Part shown: positions 7,084-12,276 of the stretch, one piece after another
How positions within the stretch are numbered: position 1 is the first letter of the stretch
How the letters are laid out: each line of letters opens with the position of its first letter
NCBI GenBank assembly: GCA_002433675.1
Contig: DJIP01000388.1
Location: forward strand, 1,123 to 13,398
Length of the DNA stretch: 12,276 nt
From: Halomonas halophila
GTDB lineage: Bacteria; Pseudomonadota; Gammaproteobacteria; Pseudomonadales; Halomonadaceae
Reading direction: 5' to 3'
Translations under genes and position numbers: made by a program
Notes under the pieces: model-generated
What the model saw: only the letters and a program-made list of their open reading frames with translations
Told to the model about the DNA's origin: nothing
The model's database searches: none

Positions 7084-8182
7084 ATGTTGGAAACCAACCC
7101 GATTCACAACCTCATCAAGGACCTGTCTGAGCGGACAGACGTCCTGAGGGGGTATCTTTGACTATGCCGAAAAGAAAGATCGGCTAGAGGAAGTCACCCG
7201 CGAGCTCGAGGACCCGGCGGTCTGGAACGACCCGGACTACGCCCAGAAGCTCGGCAAGGAACGTGCCTCGCTGGAGCTGGTGGTCGCCACCATCGACGAG
7301 CTGGACCAGGGGCTCGGCGACAGCCGCGACCTGCTGGAGCTGGCCGAGATGGAAGACGACGAGGCCACCGTGGCCGAGGTCGAGAAGGAACTGGCCTCGA
7401 TGCAGGCCAACCTCGAGAAGCTTGAGTTCCGGCGGATGTTCTCCGGCGAGATGGACGAGAACAGCGCCTATCTCGACATCCAGGCGGGCTCCGGCGGTAC
7501 CGAGGCCCAGGACTGGGCCAACATGCTGCTGCGCATGTATCTGCGCTGGGCCGAGTCCCACGGCTTCAAGGCCGAGATCATCGAGCTGTCGGCCGGTGAA
7601 GTGGCCGGGATCAAGTCGGCCACGGTGCACGTCCAGGGCGAGTACGCCTTCGGCTGGCTGCGCACCGAGACCGGGGTGCATCGTCTGGTGCGCAAGAGTC
7701 CGTTCGACTCCGGCGGGCGCCGCCACACCTCCTTTGCCTCGGTGTTCCTGTCGCCGGAGATCGACGACAGCTTCGAGGTCGAGATCAATCCGGCGGATCT
7801 GCGCGTCGACACCTACCGCTCCAGCGGCGCCGGTGGTCAGCACGTCAACACCACCGACTCGGCGGTGCGGATCACCCACGAGCCGTCCGGCGTGGTGGTG
7901 TCGTGCCAGAGCCAGCGTAGCCAGCACGCCAACCGCGACTTCGCCATGAAGCAGTTGAAGGCGAAGCTGTGGGAGTTGGAGATGCAGAAGCGCAACGCCG
8001 CCAAGCAGGAGGCCGAGGACTCCAAGGCCGACATCGGCTGGGGCAGCCAGATCCGTTCCTATGTACTGGACGACCAGCGCATCAAGGACCTGCGCACCGG
8101 CGTGCAGTCGAGCAACTGCGACAAGGTGCTCGACGGCGATCTTGACCAGTACATCGTCGCGAGCCTCAAGCAGGGGCTTTAA
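7084..8182 (+). CDS. prfB: Peptide chain release factor 2 (RF2), made by +1 programmed frameshift
   Basis: RF2 releases the finished peptide at UGA and UAA codons in the ribosomal A site. The gene is in two frames: 25 codons from ATG 7084 ([10 protein letters not shown]...VLRGYL), then an in-frame TGA at 7159-7161. Skipping T7159 after CTT gives GAC at 7160 and 340 more residues to TAA at 8180-8182, 365 in total, the same as E. coli RF2. The stop-recognition tripeptide SPF is at residues 205-207 and the catalytic GGQ at 250-252. Residue 246 is serine rather than the threonine special to E. coli K-12. Ribosome binding is by AAAGG before the ATG. In E. coli the order is recJ-prfB-lysS; here recJ is absent and a divergent opp operon lies upstream, while lysS follows. 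The split is regulatory, not a pseudogene. Confidence 0.97.
7147..7162 (+). promoter_or_regulatory. prfB: prfB +1 programmed frameshift site
   Basis: AGGGGG (7147-7152), TAT, CTT (7156-7158), TGA (7159-7161), C. This is the textbook RF2 autoregulatory element: an internal Shine-Dalgarno sequence just upstream of the slippery CTT, a UGA in poor context (followed by C), and GAC as the +1 codon. When RF2 is scarce, the ribosome pauses at UGA, peptidyl-tRNA-Leu slips from CUU to UUU, and full-length RF2 is made. Confidence 0.97.
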
Positions 8183-8215
8183 GCGACCGTCGCCAAGCCC
8201 ACCGCGTCGCGACCT

Positions 8216-8247
8216 CGCCCCGGGAGCCAAGTGGCCTCGGGGCGTTT
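8216..8247 (+). terminator. Terminator-like hairpin after prfB (possibly weak or read through)
   Basis: CGCCCCG (8216-8222) pairs with CGGGGCG (8238-8244), and the stem continues inward through GG/CT and GCC/GGC with one bulged A. The tail is only TTT. The stem is strong but the T-tract short, which fits partial termination or transcript-end protection between prfB and lysS. No separate lysS promoter is obvious, so readthrough is expected. Confidence 0.45.
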
Positions 8248-8286
8248 CGCCACCACCATTCATGGGTCCCGTGCCGGGGCCGTTCG

Positions 8287-8309
8287 GGGAACCGCCGTGG
8301 CGGCTTCCC
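8287..8309 (+). promoter_or_regulatory. Second hairpin immediately before lysS
   Basis: GGGAACCGC (8287-8295) pairs with GCGG-c-TTCCC (8300-8309) around a 4-nt loop, with one bulged C. It ends 23 nt before the lysS ATG. Together with the hairpin at 8216 it makes the 150-bp prfB-lysS gap highly structured. No T-run follows. Function unknown; leader structure for lysS or RNA stability are possibilities. Confidence 0.4.
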
Positions 8310-8332
8310 TGCCGTGACAGAGACGAGTAGCC

Positions 8333-9862
8333 ATGGCCAACCAGGATACGCCTTCCACCAATGACGCCGTTGCCGAAGAGAACCGCCTGATCGCGGAGCG
8401 CCGCGCCAAGCTGGCGGCTCGTCGCGAGCGCGCCGAGGCCGAGGGCGGCAGCGCCTTCCCCAACGACTTTCGCCGCGACAGCCTGGCCGCCGAACTCGAG
8501 GCGGAACTCGGCGAGCATGACAAGGAAGCGCTGGAGTCGCTGGGCCGCGAGGCCGCGGTCGCCGGGCGCATCATGCGCAAGCGCGGTCCCTTTATCGTGA
8601 TCCAGGACGTTAGCGGCCAGATCCAGCTCTACGTCGACAAGAAGGGGCTTGATCCTGCCCTGCTCGAGGACATCAAGGGCTGGGACATCGGCGACATCGT
8701 GGCCGGCCAGGGCCCGGTGCACAAGTCCGGCAAGGGCGACCTGTACGTGATGATGCGCGAGGCCAAGCTCCTGACCAAGAGCCTGCGCCCGCTGCCCGAC
8801 AAGTTCCACGGCCTCACCGACATGGAAGCGCGTTACCGCCAGCGCTACGTCGACCTGATCATGAACCCGGACTCGCGTCGGGTGTTCGAGACCCGTGCTG
8901 GCATCATCAGCGCCATGCGCCGGTTCTTCGAGGATCGCGGCTTCATGGAGGTGGAAACGCCGATGCTGCAGCCGATCCCCGGCGGCGCCACGGCGCGTCC
9001 CTTTATCACCCACCACAATGCGCTGGACATCGACATGTACCTGCGTATCGCGCCAGAGCTTTACCTGAAGCGTCTGGTGGTAGGGGGCTTCGAGCGGGTC
9101 TTCGAGATCAACCGCAACTTCCGCAACGAAGGGCTGTCCACCCGCCACAACCCCGAGTTCACCATGGTCGAGTTCTACTGGGCCTACGTCGACTACCAGG
9201 CGCTGATGGACCTGACCGAGGCGATGCTGCGCGAGATCGCCCAGAAGGTGCTCGGCACCACCACCCTGAACTACCAGGGAGCGACCTACGACCTGGGCCA
9301 GCCGTTCGTGCGGATGACCCTGCGCGAGGCGATCCTGGCCCACGGCGAAGGCATCCAGGCCGCGGATATCGACGAGCTGGAGGCCGCCCGCGCCCTGGCC
9401 GAGCGCCTCGGCATCAAGGTCAAGGACGGTTGGGGACTCGGCAAGGTCCAGACCGAGATCTTCGAGGAGGTGGCCGAGTCGCAGCTGGACCAGCCGACCT
9501 TTATCACCGAGTATCCGGCCGAGGTCAGCCCGTTGGCGCGGCGCAACGACGCCAATCCCTTCGTCACCGACCGCTTCGAGTTCTTCGTCGGCGGCCGCGA
9601 GATCGCCAACGGCTTCTCCGAGCTCAACGACGCCGAGGACCAGGCCGAGCGCTTCCGCGCTCAGGCGGCCGAGAAGGACGCCGGTGACCTGGAGGCGATG
9701 TACTACGACGCCGACTACGTGCGCGCGCTCGAGGTAGGCCTGCCGCCCACCGCCGGTGAAGGCATCGGCATCGACCGTCTGGTGATGCTGTTCACCGACA
9801 GCCCCTCGATCCGCGACGTGCTGCTGTTCCCGGCGATGCGCCCGGAAGCCGGCGAGGCCTGA
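8333..9862 (+). CDS. lysS: Lysyl-tRNA synthetase, class II
   Basis: Charges tRNA-Lys with lysine in the cytoplasm (ATP + lysine + tRNA to Lys-tRNA + AMP + PPi). It has 509 residues, against 505 in E. coli. A basic N-terminal helix ([18 protein letters not shown]) precedes the OB-fold anticodon-binding domain (about 75-165, from [21 protein letters not shown]). The class II catalytic domain starts near [12 protein letters not shown]. Motif 2 is [23 protein letters not shown] (from residue 263, read in two parts, with its Arg and HNPEF intact). Motif 3 is [12 protein letters not shown] (from 475, with the catalytic Arg at 482). All key blocks are present, so it should be active. ATG 8333 has only a weak ribosome-binding match (GACGAG). 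It lies 150 bp after prfB, the arrangement seen in E. coli; cotranscription is likely. Confidence 0.97.
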   Translation: MANQDTPSTNDAVAEENRLIAERRAKLAARRERAEAEGGSAFPNDFRRDSLAAELEAELGEHDKEALESLGREAAVAGRIMRKRGPFIVIQDVSGQIQLYVDKKGLDPALLEDIKGWDIGDIVAGQGPVHKSGKGDLYVMMREAKLLTKSLRPLPDKFHGLTDMEARYRQRYVDLIMNPDSRRVFETRAGIISAMRRFFEDRGFMEVETPMLQPIPGGATARPFITHHNALDIDMYLRIAPELYLKRLVVGGFERVFEINRNFRNEGLSTRHNPEFTMVEFYWAYVDYQALMDLTEAMLREIAQKVLGTTTLNYQGATYDLGQPFVRMTLREAILAHGEGIQAADIDELEAARALAERLGIKVKDGWGLGKVQTEIFEEVAESQLDQPTFITEYPAEVSPLARRNDANPFVTDRFEFFVGGREIANGFSELNDAEDQAERFRAQAAEKDAGDLEAMYYDADYVRALEVGLPPTAGEGIGIDRLVMLFTDSPSIRDVLLFPAMRPEAGEA

Positions 9863-9876
9863 GCCGTTCGGTCTGG

Positions 9877-9901
9877 CCACTGGGGACAATGTCTCCAGTG
9901 G
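9877..9901 (+). terminator. Long perfect hairpin just after lysS
   Basis: CCACTGGGGAC (9877-9887) pairs with GTCTCCAGTGG (9891-9901): 11 pairs, one of them G-U, with an AAT loop, starting 14 bp after the lysS stop. No T-run follows (the next bases are TCGGGCC), so it may act as a transcript end stabiliser or a rho-linked 3' end rather than a classical intrinsic terminator. Confidence 0.5.
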
Positions 9902-9902
9902 T

Positions 9903-9952
9903 CGGGCCGATGGATTGTCGGCGGGACCGGGCCGATGGATTGTCGGCGGGGC
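9903..9952. repeat. Direct tandem duplication of a 25-bp unit downstream of lysS
   Basis: Two adjacent copies, 9903-9927 and 9928-9952, differ at one base (A9926 versus G9951). Each begins CGGGCCGATGGATTGTCGGC and contains a small inverted repeat GCCGA/TCGGC around TGGATTG, so each could fold into a 5-bp hairpin. A third partial copy (CGGGC) at 9953-9957 runs into TTTT (9958-9961), giving a possible U-tract to the cluster. Confidence 0.85.
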
Positions 9953-9962
9953 CGGGCTTTTG

Positions 9963-9992
9963 CTGGCAAGCGAGGCCCTTAGCACCCATAAT
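9963..9992 (+). promoter_or_regulatory. Predicted promoter for the 128-residue unknown gene
   Basis: CTGGCA (9963-9968, four of six to TTGACA) and CATAAT (9987-9992, five of six to TATAAT), with 18-bp spacing. It lies about 30 bp before the ATG at 10022, so the transcript would have a short leader of about 20-25 nt containing GAGGAG. This suggests the gene does not depend on lysS transcription. Confidence 0.5.
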
Positions 9993-10021
9993 GGCTGCGA
10001 TTCGACGTCGAGGAGACCGCG

Positions 10022-10408
10022 ATGAAACTGCTCAACCGCTCCGCCCTGAGCGTCAGACCCACCCAGCACTTTGTTGACTGGATCAATGCCCTGGAACCGA
10101 CCATGGGCGATGACGACCTCACGCTCGCCGACGTCGACCGGGAAAGCACGGTCTACCTGATCCCCGAGATGGACACCCCTGAGGCGCTGGAAGCCTTCGT
10201 TCGCGAGCGCTATCTCGAGGTGCTCGAGAACGAACTGCGCGCCTGGGAAGAGGACGAACGGCAGTGGCCCGAGGCCCTGAACTGGGAGCTGTTCCAGCGC
10301 TTCTTGCAGGTCGAGCACAGCTATCTGGCGATCGATCTGGATGGCGAGGCTGCGCTTGAGATCTCTGAGGTGGACGACGAACTGCTGGCCGACCTCGAGC
10401 AGGACTGA
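10022..10408 (+). CDS. Small acidic protein of unknown function (128 residues)
   Basis: I do not recognise a named domain. The frame is well supported: it has a strong GAGGAG ribosome site 7 nt before ATG, a promoter-like CATAAT upstream, a TGA stop and a hairpin after it. The protein starts MKLLNRSALSVRPTQHFVDWINAL and is soluble, with no signal peptide or membrane segment. Acidic residues are abundant, and it contains several Trp (DWINAL, RAWEEDERQWPEALNWELF). The middle (about residues 53-100) is probably helical and the end is strongly acidic (EISEVDDELLADLEQD). The opening LNRSAL-x-VRP block looks like a conserved signature, from memory of similar uncharacterised bacterial proteins; I cannot confirm it. 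It sits between lysS and an exporter gene with its own signals, so no shared function is implied. Confidence 0.85.
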   Translation: MKLLNRSALSVRPTQHFVDWINALEPTMGDDDLTLADVDRESTVYLIPEMDTPEALEAFVRERYLEVLENELRAWEEDERQWPEALNWELFQRFLQVEHSYLAIDLDGEAALEISEVDDELLADLEQD

Positions 10409-10465
10409 GCAGCGCGGCCTGTCGCCGCTGATCAGTACCTGCCTGATGTGTCCCGCAGGTGTCGA

Positions 10466-10491
10466 CGAGACCGGCCACGGCCGGTCTCGTT
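10466..10491 (+). terminator. Perfect palindromic hairpin after the unknown gene
   Basis: CGAGACCGGCC (10466-10476) and GGCCGGTCTCG (10479-10489) are perfect inverted repeats around AC; in RNA this is a 10-bp stem with a 4-nt loop. Only TT follows. It lies 58 bp after the stop at 10408 and is the most likely transcript end before the MFS gene. Confidence 0.6.
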
Positions 10492-10532
10492 GCGTGCCGG
10501 CATGACCTCCTGTGCCTGACCACCCCGATGCA

Positions 10533-10557
10533 AGACAACACCCGCCTAGACAACACC
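10533..10557. repeat. Direct repeat AGACAACACC in the MFS gene leader
   Basis: AGACAACACC occurs at 10533-10542 and again at 10548-10557, 15 bp apart, ending 13 bp before the MFS start. The second copy runs into the AGGA of the ribosome site. Two identical decamers in this position could be a regulator or RNA-binding site; no regulator gene is adjacent to support this. Confidence 0.5.
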
Positions 10558-10570
10558 AGGAATTGTCCCG

Positions 10571-12037
10571 ATGAGTCGACTGTTCTCCACCCGTGACGGC
10601 GACGATGGCCTGCCCGGGCCGGAGCGACGGCTGGCGGTCGTCGCCCTGGTGCTGGGGACCCTGATGGCGGTGGTGGACACCACCATGATCAATATCGCGC
10701 TGCCCTCCATGGCGCGGGATCTGGGCGTGTCCGACGCTCGCGCGGTGTGGATCACCAACCTGTTTCAGGTGGTCTGCGCGGCCATGCTGCTGGTGTTTGC
10801 CGCCGCCAGCGAGCTGCTCAGTCGGCGCAAGGTCTACGTGGCCGGACTCACCCTGTTCGTGATGGCGGCGCTGGGTAGCGCGCTGTCGCCCAACTTCGAG
10901 ACCCTGCTGGTGTTTCGTGCCCTGCAGGGGGTCGGCGCCGCCGCCACCCTGTCGATCGGGCCGAGCCTGTATCGCTCGATCTTTCCCTCGCGCCTGCTGG
11001 GCAGCGCCCTGGGCCTGTCGTCGCTGGTGGTGGCAGGGGGCTACGCCGCCGGCCCGTCCATCGGTGGTCTGGTGCTGTCGGTGGCCAACTGGCCATGGCT
11101 GTTCGCCCTGAACGTACCGCTGGGCGCCGCCGCCGCGGTCATGGCCTGGCGCGCCCTGCCCAGGGAGGAGCGCCGCGAGGGCAACTTCGACGGCATTGGC
11201 GCCCTGGCCTCCATGGCCATGCTGGCGGGACTGTTCATGTGCATGGACGCCGTCGGTCATCGCGCGCCGCTGGCCGAGATATTGGCCTGGCTGGCGGTGA
11301 CGGTGGTGTCGGCGGTGGCCTTTATCCGTCGCCAGGGGCGGGCTCCCCATCCGCTGCTGCCGCTGGGGCTGTTTCGTGAACCCCGTTTCAGCCTGGCGGT
11401 CTCCGCCCAGGGCACCGCCTTCATCGGGCAAGGGCTGACCTTCGTTGCGCTGTCGTTTCTCTACCAGCAGCAGATGGGCTACTCGGCGCTGCATACCGCC
11501 TGGTTGTTTACCCCCTGGCCGCTGACCATCATGGTGGTCGGGCCGCTATCCGGTCGTCTGGCCGATCGCTTCAACCCGAGCGTGGTGGCGAGCGTTGGCC
11601 TGGCCATGCTGTTGCTGGGGCTGGTCAGCCTGGCGGCGCTGCCGCAGGACGCCAGCGCGATCGACAGCCTGTGGCGCACCGCCCTGTGTGGCGCAGGCTT
11701 TGGCCTGTTCCAGCCGCCCAACAACCGTGAGTTGATGACCAGCGTGCCCAAGGCCCGTAGTGCCAACGCCTCGGGGGTGATGAGTACCACCCGCACGGTG
11801 GGGCAGTCGCTGGGGGTGGCCCTGGTCGGGCTGTGCCTGGCGGCCGGCGCCGGTGTTCAGCAGGCGCTGTGGGTTGGCGCTGCCACCACCCTGCTGGCGC
11901 TGGTGATCAGCCTGGTGCGCATCCCCCGGGCCCATCGTGCGTATCGTGCGGCACGGGAGCAGAAGAAGGCCGCGCGCGCCGGCTACTCCGAACGAGTGGG
12001 CGAGGACTCCCCGAACCGGGTCGCGGATCGGGCTTAG
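10571..12037 (+). CDS. MFS drug/metabolite exporter, DHA2 family (14 helices)
   Basis: Inner-membrane proton antiporter, probably exporting a toxic compound or drug; the substrate cannot be predicted. It has 488 residues, typical of the 14-TMS DHA2 (EmrB/QacA/SmvA) group. I count about 14 hydrophobic segments, beginning near residues 20-43. Helix 1 carries the DHA motif LMAVVDTTMINIALPSM. Helix 5 carries the antiporter motif C, GGYAAGPSIGGLVL (about 157-170). Motif A after helix 2 is degenerate (SELLSRRK, with Ser for both Gly and Glu for Asp), whereas the second half has a clear GRLADRF. The C-terminal tail is basic, then hydrophilic (REQKKAARAGYSERVG). ATG 10571 follows AGGA by about 9 nt. 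No membrane-fusion (EmrA-like) partner or TetR/MarR regulator is in view. Confidence 0.93.
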   Translation: MSRLFSTRDGDDGLPGPERRLAVVALVLGTLMAVVDTTMINIALPSMARDLGVSDARAVWITNLFQVVCAAMLLVFAAASELLSRRKVYVAGLTLFVMAALGSALSPNFETLLVFRALQGVGAAATLSIGPSLYRSIFPSRLLGSALGLSSLVVAGGYAAGPSIGGLVLSVANWPWLFALNVPLGAAAAVMAWRALPREERREGNFDGIGALASMAMLAGLFMCMDAVGHRAPLAEILAWLAVTVVSAVAFIRRQGRAPHPLLPLGLFREPRFSLAVSAQGTAFIGQGLTFVALSFLYQQQMGYSALHTAWLFTPWPLTIMVVGPLSGRLADRFNPSVVASVGLAMLLLGLVSLAALPQDASAIDSLWRTALCGAGFGLFQPPNNRELMTSVPKARSANASGVMSTTRTVGQSLGVALVGLCLAAGAGVQQALWVGAATTLLALVISLVRIPRAHRAYRAAREQKKAARAGYSERVGEDSPNRVADRA

Positions 12038-12063
12038 TCAGCGGCTGGGCGAGGGCGTACAAT
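12035..12063 (+). promoter_or_regulatory. bolA: Predicted bolA promoter
   Basis: TAGTCA (12035-12040, four of six to TTGACA) and TACAAT (12058-12063, five of six), with 17-bp spacing; the -35 overlaps the MFS stop codon. The -10 is embedded in an inverted repeat GTACA-N11-TGTAC (12057-12077), a possible operator. The leader to ATG 12110 is about 40 nt. In E. coli bolA is driven by a stationary-phase promoter; I see no diagnostic sigma-S feature here. Confidence 0.6.
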
Positions 12064-12109
12064 GGCACAGTATGTACAAATTTAACCGTCACAGACGCGA
12101 GTACCCATC

Positions 12110-12276
12110 ATGAGTATTCAGGCGACCATCGAACACAAGCTGAAGGCCCTGGAGCCCACCGAACTGGTGGTCGAGAACGAGAGCCACATGCACAGCGTGC
12201 CGCCGAACTCGGAAACCCACTTCAAGGTGACCCTGGTCTCCGAGCGCTTTTCCGGGCTGATGCCGGTCAAGCGCCA
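12110..12276 (+). CDS. bolA: BolA family protein, N-terminal half (cut by window edge)
   Basis: BolA is a small cytoplasmic protein with a KH-like fold. It partners monothiol glutaredoxin in iron-sulfur handling and affects cell shape and stress response in E. coli. The visible 55 residues (of about 100) begin MSIQATIEHKLKALEPTELVVENES and continue with the family core HSVPPNSETHFKVTLVSERFSG, which parallels E. coli BolA (ES-x-x-H-x-VP-x-x-SE-x-HFKV-x-LVS-x-RF). The length of the N-terminal lead and the RF-x-G block favour BolA over the shorter paralogue IbaG. The ribosome site is weak (GCGAG, no AGGAG). It has its own promoter-like sequence upstream and the same direction as the MFS gene, 72 bp after its stop. 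Confidence 0.93.
   Translation, partial: MSIQATIEHKLKALEPTELVVENESHMHSVPPNSETHFKVTLVSERFSGLMPVKR

Noticed and set aside
6881..7147. An 88-codon plus-strand frame overlapping the prfB start
   Set aside because: It crosses the REP-like element and promoter and overlaps the real prfB start in another frame; no ribosome site.
7280..8182. prfB as a 300-residue protein starting at ATG 7280, or as a frameshifted pseudogene
   Set aside because: The region 7084-7162 encodes the conserved RF2 N-terminus and the exact programmed frameshift signal; the joined product has the full normal length.
7184..11494. A 1436-codon open frame on the minus strand across prfB, lysS, the unknown gene and the MFS gene
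   Set aside because: It is the antisense of four well-identified genes and intergenic regions, rich in His, Gln, Gly and Arg as expected from the complement of GC-biased codons, and shows no domain.

Overview
The window looks like chromosomal DNA of a GC-rich gammaproteobacterium. Acidic proteins, a prfB-lysS pair and the general protein style resemble Halomonadaceae (for example Halomonas). That assignment rests on protein character and gene order only; no rRNA or other taxonomic marker is present.

Left part (1-6696, minus strand): an oligopeptide/dipeptide ABC importer operon, read right to left. The order is OppA-like binding protein (5065-6696), a second OppA-like binding protein (3255-4868), OppB-type permease (2253-3179), OppC-type permease (1359-2243), and a fused two-domain ATPase of the OppD-OppF/YejF type that runs off the left edge inside its second nucleotide-binding domain. 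The last three genes are packed with 9-20 bp gaps. The two binding-protein genes are separated by 196 bp of tandem repeats plus a hairpin, and a GC-rich hairpin lies between the second binding protein and oppB. These are plausible sites for setting unequal expression of periplasmic and membrane components.

Centre (6697-7083): a divergent control region with a REP-like palindrome, several smaller inverted repeats and a good sigma70-type promoter reading right into prfB.

Right part (7084-12276, plus strand): prfB (release factor 2) with its classic +1 programmed frameshift, lysS (lysyl-tRNA synthetase), a small acidic protein of unknown function, a 14-helix DHA2-type MFS exporter, and the first 55 codons of bolA. 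Intergenic stretches carry hairpins, a 25-bp direct duplication after lysS, a strong palindrome after the unknown gene, and recognisable promoters before the unknown gene and bolA.

Most of the window is ordinary core-genome content. The less ordinary parts are the two repeat families between the binding-protein genes, one of which multiplies a Shine-Dalgarno-like motif, and the loss in one of the paralogous binding proteins of the aspartate that holds the peptide amino terminus. I found no mobile element, CRISPR array, tRNA or convincing new multi-gene system.
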